DNA of 64,000 bases from Flavipsychrobacter sp. Lineage in GTDB: Bacteria > Bacteroidota > Bacteroidia > Chitinophagales > Chitinophagaceae. Below, piece by piece: positions 25,854 through 36,354 of the stretch (position 1 is the stretch's first letter; each line of letters starts with the position of its first letter). The stretch covers positions 496,001 to 560,000 of the forward strand of contig JAEUVX010000002.1 in NCBI GenBank assembly GCA_016786615.1, given 5' to 3'. Below the pieces are notes generated by a model. It had not been told where the DNA came from, ran no database searches, and was given only the letters and a program-made list of their open reading frames with translations. The translations under genes and the position numbers were made by a program.

Positions 25854-28800
25854 ATGATTGGTTTCCTTTCAAAACTGTTTGGCGGTAGCAAGTCTGATAA
25901 AGATGTAAAACGCATTCAACCGATTGTAGCCGAAATAAACAGGATATACAACGACCTGCAGCACCTGTCGCACGACCAACTTCGTAATAAAACATACGAA
26001 TTTCGCCAGCAAATACGTGAATACCTCAAAGATATTGATGCCCAGATAGCAGAGCAGAAAGCCGCTGCCGACGAGCATCCGGAAACAGAACTGCATGCCA
26101 GGGAGGCTATTTACAATGAAGTTGATAAGCTCATCAAGAAGCGCGACCAACTGATAGAAGAAATCCTCGAAAAGCTTCTGCCTGAGGCATTTGCAGTAGT
26201 AAAAGAAGCTTCACGCAGGCTGAAAGAAAACCCTGTAATCGTTTCAACAGCTACAGAACTGGATAAGGAACTGGCACTGGAGAAGGATTATATCCGCATT
26301 GAAGGCGACCAGTGCCACTTCAGCAATACATGGCAGGCAGCCGGCAATACCGTTACGTGGAACATGGTACACTATGATGTACAGTTGATTGGTGGTATCA
26401 CGCTGCATGAAGGTAAAATATCGGAAATGGCAACAGGTGAGGGTAAAACCCTTGTTTCTACACTGCCGTCTTACCTCAATGCATTGGCCGGCGAAGGCGT
26501 TCACGTAGTAACCGTGAATGACTACCTTGCCCGTCGTGACCAGGAATGGAACGGCCCACTGTTTGAATTCCTCGGACTGACTGTTGATTGTATAGATAAA
26601 CACCAACCGAACTCGCCAATGCGCCGCAAAGCGTATCTGGCAGACATTACATACGGTACGAATAACGAATTTGGTTTCGACTATCTGCGCGATAATATGG
26701 TGCATCACCCTGATGAGATGGTGCAACGTAAACACCATTATGCAATGGTGGATGAGGTGGATAGTGTATTGGTGGATGATGCCCGTACCCCGCTTATCAT
26801 ATCCGGCCCTGTACCAAAAGGTGATGAACAGCAGTTCCACCAACTGAAACCACGTATAGAACGCCTTATTGAAGCACAAAAACGTGTAATTAACAACAGC
26901 ATTACAGAAGCCAAAAAACTGATTGCTGAAGGCAAAACGGATAAAGATAACGGCGGATTACACTTATTCCGCGCATACAGGGGGTTGCCTAAAAATAATG
27001 CCCTTATAAAATTCCTGAGTGAAGACGGCAACAAGCAAATACTGCAAAAAACAGAAAACCACTACATAGGCGAACAGAAACGCCACATGCCGGTTGTTGA
27101 TGCTGAATTGTATTTCTTCATTGATGAAAAACAAAACAGCGTTGACCTTACAGAAAAAGGGCTTGCATTAATAACGCAGTCGGGTGAAGACCCTAACTTC
27201 TTCATGCTTCCGGATATTGCTACCGGCCTTAGTGCTATTGATAATATGGATGCCCCTGCAGAAGAAAAGGCACAACGCAAAGATGCCTTACTGCAAGAGT
27301 ACTCAATCAAAGCTGATCGCATCCACTCATTACAACAATTGCTGAAAGCATACACACTGTTTGACAAAGACGTTGAGTATGTAGTAATGGACGGCAAAGT
27401 AAAAATCGTTGACGAACAAACAGGCCGTATACTGGATGGCCGCCGCTACAGCGATGGATTGCACCAAGCTATAGAAGCAAAAGAAAATGTAGAAGTAGAA
27501 GCTGCGACACAAACATTCGCTACTGTTACACTACAAAATTTCTTCCGTATGTACCACAAGCTGGCCGGTATGACCGGTACTGCCGAAACTGAAGCAGGCG
27601 AATTGTGGGAAATATACAAACTGGACGTGGTAGCAATACCTACCAATGTACCAATATCGCGCAAAGACCAGCAAGATCTGGTTTACAAAACAAAACGCGA
27701 AAAATATAAAGCTGTAATAGACGAGGTAGAAGCACTACGTGGTGTAGGCCGTCCTGTACTGGTCGGAACCACATCTGTAGAAGTATCTGAATTACTGAGC
27801 CGTATGCTGCAGCAAAAGAAAATACCGCATAACGTACTGAATGCCAAACAACACTCAAAAGAAGCACAGGTTGTAGCTGAGGCGGGCTTACCGGGCGCTG
27901 TAACCATTGCAACCAACATGGCAGGCCGTGGTACGGATATTAAACTGGGGCCTGGTGTTAAAGAAGCAGGAGGCTTGGCTATTATTGGTACAGAACGTCA
28001 CGAAAGCCGCCGTGTTGACCGCCAGTTGCGTGGTCGTGCAGGCCGTCAGGGCGATCCGGGTACTTCTCAGTTCTTCGTATCTCTTGAAGATGACCTGATG
28101 CGTTTATTTGGCTCAGAGCGTATTGCATCGCTTATGGACAAGATGGGTCACAAGGATGGAGAAGTGCTGCAACATAGCATGATTACCAAGTCGATAGAAC
28201 GTGCACAGAAAAAAGTAGAAGAAAACAACTTTGGTATTCGTAAGCGTTTGCTGGAATATGATGACGTGATGAACTCTCAGCGCGATGTAATATACAAACG
28301 CCGCAACCACGCATTATTTGGCGACCGCCTTTCAATAGATTTGGATAATGCCATGTATGATGTGTGCATCGATACAGCTACCAAGTTTGAAGAAAGCAGG
28401 GATTTCGAAGCATTCAAACTGGATGTGATGATGCATCTGGCTATGGAACCACATGATATTACAGCTGAAGAGTTTTCAAAAGGTGACCTGAGCGCAATTG
28501 GCGACAAACTTTACAATCAGGCTAAAGAGTTTTATAACCGTAAAACAGCTGCAATAAGCGAAAATATATTGCCTGCACTTACACAGATACTGAATGAAAA
28601 CGGCGAACGTGTAGAAAACATTGTTATACCATTTACCGATGGTATACGTGGCATACAGGTATATGCTAACCTGAAAGAAGCAGTTGCCAGCAACGGACGT
28701 GGCGTATTCCAGACACTGGAAAAAAACATGACACTGGCATTGATAGACGATGCATGGAAAGACCATCTGCGCGCTATGGACGACTTGCGCAACTCTGTGC

Positions 28801-29177
28801 AAATGGCATCTTATGAGCAGAAAGACCCACTATTGATTTATAAGTTCGAAGCATTCAATTTATTCAAACAAATGATGCTGGAAACTAATAAAACCATCGT
28901 GTCATTCCTGCTGCGTGCAGGCATACCAATGCAGGATGCCCCACCACAAGCCGCACAGGAAATTCCGCATCATACAGACATGAGCCAGTTGCAAATGAAT
29001 AAAGATGATATTGACGAAACCGGCCAAGATTATGGTGCTGACGAACACGATGTATATAATGAGGATACTGCTGTAAGGCGCACACCTGTACAGGCAGGTC
29101 CTAAAATAGGAAGAAACGACCCTTGCCCTTGCGGTAGCGGCAAAAAATATAAAAGCTGTCATGGAAGGGGGCTATGA
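25854..29177 (+). CDS. secA: Preprotein translocase ATPase SecA
   Basis: An 1107-residue motor that drives preproteins through SecYEG. Walker A is in [11 protein letters not shown] (about 192-201), the DEAD-type box is [13 protein letters not shown], and the second nucleotide fold carries [13 protein letters not shown] and [10 protein letters not shown]. The C-terminus ends with a zinc site, [13 protein letters not shown] (Cys1091, Cys1093, Cys1102, His1103). An insertion of roughly 50 residues around 70-110 and an extension near 340-440 make it longer than the E. coli protein, as is usual in Bacteroidota. The 269 bases before it hold no recognisable TAnnTTTG promoter. Confidence 0.97.
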   Translation: MIGFLSKLFGGSKSDKDVKRIQPIVAEINRIYNDLQHLSHDQLRNKTYEFRQQIREYLKDIDAQIAEQKAAADEHPETELHAREAIYNEVDKLIKKRDQLIEEILEKLLPEAFAVVKEASRRLKENPVIVSTATELDKELALEKDYIRIEGDQCHFSNTWQAAGNTVTWNMVHYDVQLIGGITLHEGKISEMATGEGKTLVSTLPSYLNALAGEGVHVVTVNDYLARRDQEWNGPLFEFLGLTVDCIDKHQPNSPMRRKAYLADITYGTNNEFGFDYLRDNMVHHPDEMVQRKHHYAMVDEVDSVLVDDARTPLIISGPVPKGDEQQFHQLKPRIERLIEAQKRVINNSITEAKKLIAEGKTDKDNGGLHLFRAYRGLPKNNALIKFLSEDGNKQILQKTENHYIGEQKRHMPVVDAELYFFIDEKQNSVDLTEKGLALITQSGEDPNFFMLPDIATGLSAIDNMDAPAEEKAQRKDALLQEYSIKADRIHSLQQLLKAYTLFDKDVEYVVMDGKVKIVDEQTGRILDGRRYSDGLHQAIEAKENVEVEAATQTFATVTLQNFFRMYHKLAGMTGTAETEAGELWEIYKLDVVAIPTNVPISRKDQQDLVYKTKREKYKAVIDEVEALRGVGRPVLVGTTSVEVSELLSRMLQQKKIPHNVLNAKQHSKEAQVVAEAGLPGAVTIATNMAGRGTDIKLGPGVKEAGGLAIIGTERHESRRVDRQLRGRAGRQGDPGTSQFFVSLEDDLMRLFGSERIASLMDKMGHKDGEVLQHSMITKSIERAQKKVEENNFGIRKRLLEYDDVMNSQRDVIYKRRNHALFGDRLSIDLDNAMYDVCIDTATKFEESRDFEAFKLDVMMHLAMEPHDITAEEFSKGDLSAIGDKLYNQAKEFYNRKTAAISENILPALTQILNENGERVENIVIPFTDGIRGIQVYANLKEAVASNGRGVFQTLEKNMTLALIDDAWKDHLRAMDDLRNSVQMASYEQKDPLLIYKFEAFNLFKQMMLETNKTIVSFLLRAGIPMQDAPPQAAQEIPHHTDMSQLQMNKDDIDETGQDYGADEHDVYNEDTAVRRTPVQAGPKIGRNDPCPCGSGKKYKSCHGRGL

Positions 29178-29240
29178 CCCTCTTACATGACAATTGGTGA
29201 TATGTGAATTTTTGTTTTTTAATAATTGCTTCTGACTTTA

Positions 29241-29248
29241 TACTTTTG
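29241..29248 (+). promoter_or_regulatory. -7 element of the DUF6580 gene, short-leader position
   Basis: TACTTTTG ends 7 bases before the ATG at 29256. Confidence 0.5.
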
Positions 29249-29255
29249 AGCTAAG

Positions 29256-29804
29256 ATGAAACGTAACTATACAAATATTATACTGGCTGCCGGTTTGATT
29301 CTGGCTGCTGCCGTAATGCGCATTATTTCTGCGGAAATGTTTATTCCTAACATCACACCGATAGCCGCTGTAGGCTTGTTTGGTGGCGCTGTTATTGCCG
29401 ATAAAAAATATGCATACATACTGCCATTGGCTGCTATGTTTATTGCGGATATATACTTCAAACTATTTACAAGTATTAATGGTTTTTATGGCTTTGACCA
29501 ACTGTTTGTGTATGGCGGCATGGCCCTTACTACATTCCTTGGCACTAAAATGGGTAATGTAACAGGGATTAAAGTACTTGGATACTCCCTGGTTGGCTCT
29601 TTTGTTTTCTTTGCAGTATCTAACTTTGGTTACTTCCTTGCAGGATGGAATGGTTATACAATCAGCGGCCTGATAAAAACATTTACTGATGCGATACCTT
29701 TTTACAAAAACAGTCTTGCTACTGATTTGGTAGGCAGTGTAGTACTTTTCGGCACTTATTTCCTTGCAAAGAAAGCAGTAGGTACACAGGTACAAAACGC
29801 TTAA
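29256..29804 (+). CDS. DUF6580-type integral membrane protein, ECF-transporter S-component-like
   Basis: A 182-residue protein with about five transmembrane helices. The FIPNITPIAAVGLFGGAVI start and the GFDQLFVYGGM and FFAVSNFGYFLAGW motifs resemble the DUF6580 family, whose helix pattern looks like the substrate-binding S component of energy-coupling-factor transporters. No ECF ATPase or T component is nearby, and no riboswitch is visible in the 78-base upstream gap, so the solute is unknown. A strong terminator follows at 29823. Confidence 0.75.
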   Translation: MKRNYTNIILAAGLILAAAVMRIISAEMFIPNITPIAAVGLFGGAVIADKKYAYILPLAAMFIADIYFKLFTSINGFYGFDQLFVYGGMALTTFLGTKMGNVTGIKVLGYSLVGSFVFFAVSNFGYFLAGWNGYTISGLIKTFTDAIPFYKNSLATDLVGSVVLFGTYFLAKKAVGTQVQNA

Positions 29805-29822
29805 TTTAATATACTTTACATT

Positions 29823-29852
29823 AAAACATCCCGCAACATAGCGGGATGTTTT
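29823..29852 (+). terminator. Intrinsic terminator after the DUF6580 gene
   Basis: AAAACATCCCGC (29823-29834) pairs with GCGGGATGTTTT (29841-29852) around AACATA. Its T-run overlaps the -33 box of the next promoter. Confidence 0.88.
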
Positions 29853-29880
29853 GTTTAACGGCATATTCAAAAGACATTTG
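29850..29880 (+). promoter_or_regulatory. Promoter of the SET-domain gene
   Basis: TTTG (29850-29853), 19 bases, GACATTTG (29873-29880). The -7 box has one mismatch to TAnnTTTG. It ends 4 bases before the ATG at 29885, and its -33 box is inside the preceding terminator's T-run. Confidence 0.55.
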
Positions 29881-29884
29881 AGCT

Positions 29885-30274
29885 ATGATATATCATGCTA
29901 TATATATCGATACAACAAACAATAAAGGGAGGGGTGTTTTCACATCGCAGCCAATAATAGCTGATGAAGTGATTGAAATATCACCTGTTATTGTGATGAG
30001 TGCAGAGGAACGTAATCTACTAGATCAAACTACGTTACACGATTATATATTTGAATGGACACCTGATGGCAATATACAATGCTGTATGGCACAGGGTTAC
30101 ATATCTGTGTACAATCACTCTTACGCTTCCAACTGCGAATATTTTATGAATTACGAGGATAACACAATCATGATAAAAACGGTGCGGGACATTATTGCAG
30201 GAGAAGAGCTGACTATTAACTATAACGGTGACTGGAATGATGAGAAGCCTGTTTGGTTTGATGTAAAAGACTAA
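29885..30274 (+). CDS. Stand-alone SET-domain protein, putative protein-lysine methyltransferase
   Basis: A 129-residue minimal SET domain without pre-SET or post-SET cysteine clusters. Key motifs: NKGRGVF (residues 13-19, SAM-binding), [10 protein letters not shown] (75-84, the NHxxxxN knot with Asn77 and His78) and [10 protein letters not shown] (106-115, catalytic-site Tyr). All residues expected for activity are there. Short bacterial SET proteins of this form methylate lysines in unknown or ribosomal targets; none can be named here. It is followed by the pterin dehydratase gene after 20 bases and probably shares its transcript. Confidence 0.86.
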   Translation: MIYHAIYIDTTNNKGRGVFTSQPIIADEVIEISPVIVMSAEERNLLDQTTLHDYIFEWTPDGNIQCCMAQGYISVYNHSYASNCEYFMNYEDNTIMIKTVRDIIAGEELTINYNGDWNDEKPVWFDVKD

Positions 30275-30294
30275 CTTTAAATAAATACACTACT

Positions 30295-30525
30295 ATGTGG
30301 CAAGAGCAGGAGCATACACTATACAAACGCTTTCAGTTCAGAGATTTCTCAGAGGCATTCGCCTTTATGACACGTGTTGCAATTCTTGCTGAAAAACACA
30401 ATCACCATCCTAAATGGACGAATGTCTGGAACACTGTTGAAATATGGCTTAATACACATGATGCAGGCAATATTGTAACAGATAAAGACCGTGCACTTGC
30501 CGCTGATATAGATAAGCTACTCTAA
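30295..30525 (+). CDS. 4a-hydroxytetrahydrobiopterin dehydratase (PCD/DCoH)
   Basis: A 76-residue enzyme that recycles the 4a-carbinolamine formed by pterin-dependent hydroxylases. The active-site motif EKHNHHPKW (33-41) keeps the His trio His35, His37 and His38, and [11 protein letters not shown] (55-65) is the second signature. It is shorter than the E. coli-type protein of about 95-105 residues at the N-terminus, which is common in Bacteroidota. The last 9 bases overlap the convergent M14 peptidase. No aromatic amino acid hydroxylase gene is in the window. Confidence 0.9.
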   Translation: MWQEQEHTLYKRFQFRDFSEAFAFMTRVAILAEKHNHHPKWTNVWNTVEIWLNTHDAGNIVTDKDRALAADIDKLL

Positions 30526-32241
30526 TCGATATACAGGATAGCGCATATGCACCGGCTCGTAGTACTGCGAGTTTTTGTAGATAAAATCAAGTTGCGCTTC
30601 ACCATCATCTGCAAACTTCCGGTCTTCACCTTGCTGTTTTCTGAGTTTTTTCTGCAGTACCACATCATTCTCTAATATCTTTGCTGCCTCATTTTCAAAC
30701 ACATAATCACTATAGCCTTCTTTCTGTTGTAAAATTGCATCAAAGAAACCCCATGCAAAAAAAGCATCCGGTGCAGTTGGCTCCAACACCTCTGCCAGAT
30801 AACGCTTTGCGGGCTGATTAGCAGTAATAACATAATCACCCTTATACACTTTTACAAAACGTTTCTCCAATCTTGTCTTTACATTACTATGAACATAGTG
30901 CCCTTCATATGGACGAGGGGATGTCTCGTAGCTTTCTATAGTGTGTACACTTAAAGCCATAAGCGTATCTGCAGCAATTTCTTTCATCTTTACACCATTA
31001 ATTTTTAATCTTTCAGCAACACGCCCCCATCCCCTTGGCAAGATATATGCCTTAGGTATGCTGATACTTTGTTTGGCAGTGTAGTGGTTATAAAATTTTA
31101 TCTGCTTAGTGTACGGTTTATCCCTATCATAATACAGCCGAGTCTTGCCTGATACTGCACTGGGCTTATAGCCTGATTCATAGCCCTTAAAAGTGATAGT
31201 TGTATACTTTGATGTATCAGAAGTCCATGCTACAGGCAGATTCATTTGTTTATGATATGCTTCTTTCTGTGCCTCACGTGTTTCCAATATCCCATTAGCA
31301 TTAGTTGATGCTAAGGATATAAAACTGTTCATTAATGCATACGTTGCTTCTACCCGTTGTCTAAATGGCTTCAGCATATGTGTTTCACTGACGAAAGAAT
31401 ATGTGTGAAACAATGCCGCAAAACCACTTGCAAAACGCGGCCCCTCGTGAAAAGCTATCCATCCTCTGTCCGGCGTATGTCCCCAATGATTTACATAAGG
31501 TACAAGGTCGTAACCTTTTTTCTGCATGTCCTTGTATATCATCGGCTCAAAAATCTCATTGAGGTACTTAGCCATAGCACCACCAAGTTTATTGTGCTGT
31601 GTAGTGAGCAGTGTCATTACATGCTGATAATCGGCACCATTACTAACATGGTTATCAATAAAGACATCAGGGTCTAACTGGTGGAAAAGCCCAACAAGGC
31701 TTTGCGTTTCTTTAGCATCCATTTTTATAAAATCCCTGTTCAGGTCGAGGTTTTGTGCATTGCCCCTGAAACCATATTCTAACGGGCCATTCTGATTAGC
31801 ACGACTATGGCTGCCCCTGTTATTCATACCACCAATATTAAATACCGGAACTACTGCCAGTACTATATTATCCGGTATCTTCACTTTACCCATTGCAGCA
31901 TCGCGAAGTAACATCATACTGGCATCTATACCATCCGGTTCACCCGGATGAATACCATTATTTATAAGGATAATCAATTTTTTATCTGCTTTCCAACTAT
32001 GTACTTCAAACTTTGCACTACCACTATAATACACAACATGTAAGGGGTAATAAGTATCTGTCTCTCCGGCTTCTGCCAGTTTTATAGTTTCATATTGTTC
32101 ATCCAACAATTTGTAATAGTCTATCAGTTGCTTGTAAGAAACCGATTGGATACCGTCAGTACGTTCAAAGACTGTTTCAAAATTCTGTGCACTAACATTA
32201 AATGCAAACAGAAAAAGACAAAAAAATAACCACCTATTCAT
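30517..32241 (-). CDS. M14 family zinc carboxypeptidase, secreted
   Basis: A 574-residue secreted metallopeptidase with a signal peptide cut near VSAQ (residue 19). Zinc ligands are in the motif [11 protein letters not shown] (His98, Glu101) and DVFIDNHVS (His198). NLDLNRDF holds the substrate-carboxylate Arg, and FVSETHML probably holds the catalytic Glu. The C-terminal 200 residues form a beta-rich region I cannot name. Likely role: peptide trimming in the periplasm or at the surface, alongside the S46 peptidase elsewhere in the window. A -7-like TATCTTTA (32256-32249, minus) ends 7 bases before the ATG. Confidence 0.86.
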   Translation of the reverse strand: MNRWLFFCLFLFAFNVSAQNFETVFERTDGIQSVSYKQLIDYYKLLDEQYETIKLAEAGETDTYYPLHVVYYSGSAKFEVHSWKADKKLIILINNGIHPGEPDGIDASMMLLRDAAMGKVKIPDNIVLAVVPVFNIGGMNNRGSHSRANQNGPLEYGFRGNAQNLDLNRDFIKMDAKETQSLVGLFHQLDPDVFIDNHVSNGADYQHVMTLLTTQHNKLGGAMAKYLNEIFEPMIYKDMQKKGYDLVPYVNHWGHTPDRGWIAFHEGPRFASGFAALFHTYSFVSETHMLKPFRQRVEATYALMNSFISLASTNANGILETREAQKEAYHKQMNLPVAWTSDTSKYTTITFKGYESGYKPSAVSGKTRLYYDRDKPYTKQIKFYNHYTAKQSISIPKAYILPRGWGRVAERLKINGVKMKEIAADTLMALSVHTIESYETSPRPYEGHYVHSNVKTRLEKRFVKVYKGDYVITANQPAKRYLAEVLEPTAPDAFFAWGFFDAILQQKEGYSDYVFENEAAKILENDVVLQKKLRKQQGEDRKFADDGEAQLDFIYKNSQYYEPVHMRYPVYRLE

Positions 32242-32248
32242 AGATGGC

Positions 32249-32256
32249 TAAAGATA
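32249..32256 (-). promoter_or_regulatory. -7-like element of the M14 peptidase gene
   Basis: TATCTTTA on the minus strand, with G replaced by A at the last position. It lies 7 bases before the ATG, inside the 29-base gap after the upstream gene. Confidence 0.35.
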
Positions 32257-32270
32257 AAAAGATTGAGGCG

Positions 32271-33134
32271 TTAATCTATCTTGTTTCGAGACTTCCACCC
32301 CTTCCACATCTTGGTTGATGTTCGGGAGTTGTTCCACCAGCCATTATCAGGCCAATCGAATGAAAACGGCATAAGAATTAATGAAACTGTTAATCCGGAG
32401 TTACCCTTCAACTCAAATTTCTCTACACCAAACGGATTGGGTTTATGCCAATTCTGGTAATCTTCTAACAACCTGAACTCCCCGATTGCATAATTAACAC
32501 GCAGCTTCCAACAAATGCCCGCAAAAACACCTGCCTCGAACCTAAGATACGGAGCATATCCAAAACGTCTTTGTTTAATAGGCTTATCTACAGTATCCTC
32601 CAACTTTGTTGTATTAAACATTGGGTTGATACCCGCTCCGAAATTCAAACAGAAACGATGGTTTTTTTCCAGTCTTGCGTCAGAACCAATCTTGAGGCTA
32701 AATCCGGTAGGCAACGACATTTGTGACGTAACACCGCCGTTATTCCATTCCCTTTCCTTATAAAATCCTGCACCGATACCTTTCCAGTATGCAACATTAT
32801 ATGCAAAATCAAGGTCCCAGGTGATAGCTGCCCTTTTACCAAGTTTTGCCACTCGTGAATAAGTACCTAAAACAACACCTAACCCTCCTTTCGATACGGC
32901 AGGCCCTTCATAATAAATACTTCTGTAAAGGCCGTCTGGCCTGCTCCTGAAATAGCCCTTGTAATAACCATTCGACCCGTAAGAGGAAAGCCCGAATTGG
33001 AACTTCTGCAAGCTACGAGGCAGGCGGCTTTGTTTTACATAGCCTTGTCTTACATAATCATCCTGTCCAAAAGCAGCATTACCATAATTAAGTAAGAATA
33101 GAAAAACTGATAGAATAGCCAGTTTGAATTTCAT
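32271..33134 (-). CDS. Secreted beta-rich protein, likely outer-membrane
   Basis: A 287-residue protein with a signal peptide cut near AFGQ (residue 24). Alternating aromatic and polar stretches occur throughout (FQFGLSSYGSNGYYKGYF, ITWDLDFAYNVAYWKG, YLRFEAGVFAGICWKL), consistent with a small outer-membrane beta-barrel of about 8-10 strands. No conserved family could be named. It is the gene upstream of the M14 peptidase on the same strand with a 29-base gap. A lipid or porin role is possible but unproven. Confidence 0.65.
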   Translation of the reverse strand: MKFKLAILSVFLFLLNYGNAAFGQDDYVRQGYVKQSRLPRSLQKFQFGLSSYGSNGYYKGYFRSRPDGLYRSIYYEGPAVSKGGLGVVLGTYSRVAKLGKRAAITWDLDFAYNVAYWKGIGAGFYKEREWNNGGVTSQMSLPTGFSLKIGSDARLEKNHRFCLNFGAGINPMFNTTKLEDTVDKPIKQRRFGYAPYLRFEAGVFAGICWKLRVNYAIGEFRLLEDYQNWHKPNPFGVEKFELKGNSGLTVSLILMPFSFDWPDNGWWNNSRTSTKMWKGWKSRNKID

Positions 33135-33241
33135 AGGTATATTTTAAATAAAGTATCCGCGAAAATAATACTTCTGCAATAGTTTACATAGAGTTGTGGA
33201 ATATTAACTTTATTGCATCTTAGCATAGATAAGCGACGTGT

Positions 33242-33799
33242 TTGGCACATCATAATTACAAAGACCTCAGCGACGAAGAATTAATTTTTTCGTTCAGAAA
33301 AAGTAGCGACAATGCACTTTTAGGGGTATTGTTGCAACGCTACACACTATTATTATTGGGTGTTGCCGTCAAATACCTTAAGGACAAAACCGCAGCAGAA
33401 GATGCAGTGCAACATGTATTTTTGAAAGCAATAACACACCTGCCCAAAGAAAACATACAAAACTTCAAGGGTTGGCTATATATACTGATGCGCAATTATT
33501 GTCTGCAGCAATTGCGTGATAAACAACACATTGCTGACGATGGCTTACTTACCTATATTCCAGCAGCAGAAGAAAATAAGGATGAACGAATATGGAAAGA
33601 AACAACCATAGAAAAAATGCAGGGCGCAATACTACTACTTGAAGAACAGCAACGCCGATGCATAACATTATTTTACCTGCAAAAGCAGAGCTACAAGCAG
33701 ATAATGGAACAAACAAACTATACCTTTGAACAAGTAAAGAGTTATATACAAAACGGCAAACGCAACCTGAAACTGATATTGACGAAAAACGAAGAATGA
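33242..33799 (+). CDS. ECF-type RNA polymerase sigma-70 family factor
   Basis: A 185-residue sigma factor. Region 2 lies at about 20-90 (LGVAVKYLKDKTAAEDAVQHVFL) and region 4 at about 125-180 (ITLFYLQKQSYKQIMEQTNYTFEQVKSYIQNGKRNL, here described by its ends). The frame opens with TTG at 33242; no in-frame ATG fits better, and the family starts with an N-terminal DLSDEEL-type segment that is present. The gene overlaps its anti-sigma partner by 4 bases, so both are made together. Confidence 0.88.
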   Translation: MAHHNYKDLSDEELIFSFRKSSDNALLGVLLQRYTLLLLGVAVKYLKDKTAAEDAVQHVFLKAITHLPKENIQNFKGWLYILMRNYCLQQLRDKQHIADDGLLTYIPAAEENKDERIWKETTIEKMQGAILLLEEQQRRCITLFYLQKQSYKQIMEQTNYTFEQVKSYIQNGKRNLKLILTKNEE

Positions 33800-34149
33800 G
33801 TCAACAGGATAACATATGGAATCATAACAATACGAAGCTTACCAACGAATTGCTTACGGCATATCTTGAAGGTAAACTTACTGCCGAGCAACAGCATGAT
33901 GTGGAAACATGGATGTCTGAATTCGGCATGGAAGCCGATGCACTTGAGGGTTTGCAAACTATACCGACCAATGAAAGCCGTGAAATAACCAATAAACTGA
34001 ACCATGAACTGCAACTGCAGCTTAGAAAGAAACCACGCAGGCGCACAAAAGCCATAACTGATAACAAATGGGCTTGGGCTGCCATTGCAGTTGTACTATT
34101 ACTCTGTGTATTAGCATATATCGTTTTATATATTAGCTCAAAACCCTGA
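33796..34149 (+). CDS. Short membrane anti-sigma factor without zinc finger
   Basis: A 117-residue protein coupled to the sigma gene by an ATGA overlap. The N-terminal helical domain (about 14-60) begins with the NELLTAYLEGKLTAEQQHDVETW pattern of anti-sigma domains, but it lacks the His-x-x-x-Cys-x-x-Cys zinc ligands. A single transmembrane helix (about 92-114) leads to a very short C-terminal tail, so there is almost no periplasmic sensor. Control may come through proteolysis or another partner. Confidence 0.8.
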   Translation: MSQQDNIWNHNNTKLTNELLTAYLEGKLTAEQQHDVETWMSEFGMEADALEGLQTIPTNESREITNKLNHELQLQLRKKPRRRTKAITDNKWAWAAIAVVLLLCVLAYIVLYISSKP

Positions 34150-34236
34150 GTATTTACCCCACTCATAAATACCTTACTGCTCAAAAATCTGTACCTTGCA
34201 GAACCAAGCCCGATGGCTTACAGATAAAATATTACT

Positions 34237-35454
34237 ATGCAATTAGCAGGTAAAAAAATAGTGCTCGCTATATCAGGCAGCATCGCAGCATACAAAACAC
34301 CACATCTGGTGCGTTTGCTTATAAAAGCAGGTACAGAAGTTCGTGTTATAACAACAACTGCAGCAGAGGCTTTTGTAAGCCCATTGGCATTAGCAACCGT
34401 ATCAAAACACCCTGTTTACAGCAATGTAGCCGATGGCAATGCATGGAATAACCATGTAGAACTTGGCAGGTGGGCAGATGCTATGCTGATAGCACCTTGT
34501 AGTGCTAATACGCTTGCCAAAATGGCAAATGGCATATGCGATAATCTACTTTGTGCCGTGTATCTCTCTGCAATATGCCCTGTGTTTATTGCACCAGCTA
34601 TGGACGAGGATATGTGGCTGCACCAAAGCACAAAAAACAATCTTGACAAAGTGCGTAGCTACGGCAATCATATTATACCCGTAACACACGGCGAATTGGC
34701 AAGCGGCCTTGTAGGTGAAGGCCGTATGGCTGAACCTGAAGATCTGGTATCTCACCTGGCAGATTTCTTTGAAAAAAAAAACAATAGCCAGCTTAAAGGA
34801 TTAAAGGCATTGGTTACTGCCGGGCCAACTTACGAGCGCATAGATCCTGTTCGCTTTATTGGCAATTTTTCCACCGGGAAAATGGGTATTGCAATAGCAG
34901 AAGTACTGGCAGCACAAGGTGTAGCCGTAACATTGGTATTAGGCCCCACTAATCTAAGGCCGCAAAACCCGGCTATCAATACGATACATGTAGAAAGTGC
35001 TGACGAAATGTATGATGCAAGCATAAAGGCATTTACAAACTGCGACGTTGCAATCTTATCTGCAGCAGTAGCAGACTACAAACCTGCAGAAAAAGCACCT
35101 GAGAAAATAAAAAAGCAAGGAGATACGTTAGATATAGAACTGGTAAAAAATAAAGACATACTGGCAACATTGGGCGCAAGTAAGCAACCGGAGCAAGTAT
35201 TGGTAGGATTTGCATTGGAAACAACAAATGAATTGAGCCATGCACTTGATAAGATGAACAGGAAGAACGCGGACATGATTGTGTTGAATTCGTTAAAAGA
35301 TGTTGGGGCCGGCTTCGGGCATGATACAAATAAAGTAACTTTAATAGACCGTACAGGTACTAAAACAGAATTGCCATTGCAAAGCAAACAAGCTGTTGCA
35401 GAAGCAATTGTAAATCACATATCAGAACTCAGGAATGCAGAAAAAGCTGTTTAA
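34237..35454 (+). CDS. coaBC: Bifunctional phosphopantothenoylcysteine decarboxylase / phosphopantothenate-cysteine ligase
   Basis: A 405-residue enzyme of coenzyme A biosynthesis. The N-terminal CoaC domain (1-185) is a flavoprotein with SGSIAAYKTP, the catalytic-His region NHVELGRWAD, PCSANTLAKMANG and PAMDEDMW. The C-terminal CoaB domain (190-395) has TAGPTYERIDPVRFIGNFSTGKMG, VADYKP and KIKK. Full length and both halves look intact. It heads an operon with porD (20-base overlap) and the DUF4296 lipoprotein. Confidence 0.96.
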   Translation: MQLAGKKIVLAISGSIAAYKTPHLVRLLIKAGTEVRVITTTAAEAFVSPLALATVSKHPVYSNVADGNAWNNHVELGRWADAMLIAPCSANTLAKMANGICDNLLCAVYLSAICPVFIAPAMDEDMWLHQSTKNNLDKVRSYGNHIIPVTHGELASGLVGEGRMAEPEDLVSHLADFFEKKNNSQLKGLKALVTAGPTYERIDPVRFIGNFSTGKMGIAIAEVLAAQGVAVTLVLGPTNLRPQNPAINTIHVESADEMYDASIKAFTNCDVAILSAAVADYKPAEKAPEKIKKQGDTLDIELVKNKDILATLGASKQPEQVLVGFALETTNELSHALDKMNRKNADMIVLNSLKDVGAGFGHDTNKVTLIDRTGTKTELPLQSKQAVAEAIVNHISELRNAEKAV

Positions 35455-36352
35455 TATTATACTACTCTCACTGATTACCATTAATGGTTATGCGCAAGAG
35501 CTGAATTGCAAGGTGAAGGTAATGTATGACCGGATACAAGGAAGGGATAAAGAAATATTTACCGGCATGGAACGTGGCATTACAGAGTTTATGAATACCC
35601 GCAAGTGGACTACGGAGCAATTTCAGACAAATGAACGCATTGAATGTAACATACTTATAAACCTTACTGCACAAATAGAACAGGATGTTTATGAGGGTAC
35701 AATAAACATTCAAGCAACCAGGCCGGTATTCAATACTGGATATAACAGCTCTATTGTAAATCATATTGACCGTGAGTTTAAATTCCGTTTTAATCAGTTT
35801 ACGCCATTGCAGTTTGATGATAATCGTGTTACAGGCAATGATGCGTTTACATCGAACCTTACGGCTACATTGGCATACTATGCTTATATTGTTTTAGGGC
35901 TGGACTATGATAGCTTTGCGCCAAACGGCGGAAGTGAATACTTTAAGAAAGCGCAAAACATTGTCAATAACGCACCTGAATCGGGGAAAGCAATAGTAGG
36001 CTGGAAAGCTGTTGATGGTAACAAAAACAGGTATTGGATAGTAGATCAGATTTTAAACCCAAGGTTTAAAGATTTCAGGGCAATATGGTATAATATGCAT
36101 CGCGAAGGGCTTGATAAAATGTCATCGAAGCCAGATGAGAGCCGAAGGCTGATACTCGAAAGCCTGCCCAAATTAGTACAATTGAACAGGGAAAATCCAA
36201 GCTCTATACTGCTGCAATTTTTCTTTAGTGCAAAATCTGATGAATTTGCCAGTATGGTTTCGCAAGAAGATGCAGCAGAAAAAACCAAGTACATTTCTAT
36301 GTTGCAGCAAATTGATGTTCCAAACATTCAGAAATACAACAACATAAAATAA
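35435..36352 (+). CDS. porD: PorD/DUF4835-family protein, T9SS-associated
   Basis: A 305-residue periplasmic protein with a signal peptide cut near YAQE (residue 21). The mature part, ELNCKVKVMYDRIQG then KWTTEQFQ, NERIECNILIN and AFTSNLTATLAYYAYIVLG, matches DUF4835, which has been named PorD in type IX secretion studies. coaBC followed by DUF4835 is a conserved order in Bacteroidota. It overlaps coaBC by 20 bases and is followed after 2 bases by the DUF4296 lipoprotein. Its exact role in secretion is not settled in the literature as far as I know. Confidence 0.86.
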   Translation: MQKKLFNIILLSLITINGYAQELNCKVKVMYDRIQGRDKEIFTGMERGITEFMNTRKWTTEQFQTNERIECNILINLTAQIEQDVYEGTINIQATRPVFNTGYNSSIVNHIDREFKFRFNQFTPLQFDDNRVTGNDAFTSNLTATLAYYAYIVLGLDYDSFAPNGGSEYFKKAQNIVNNAPESGKAIVGWKAVDGNKNRYWIVDQILNPRFKDFRAIWYNMHREGLDKMSSKPDESRRLILESLPKLVQLNRENPSSILLQFFFSAKSDEFASMVSQEDAAEKTKYISMLQQIDVPNIQKYNNIK

Positions 36353-36354
36353 AT

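Noticed and set aside
26244-26879. 211-codon minus-strand frame inside secA
   Set aside because: Shadow frame, antisense to SecA motifs, no promoter.
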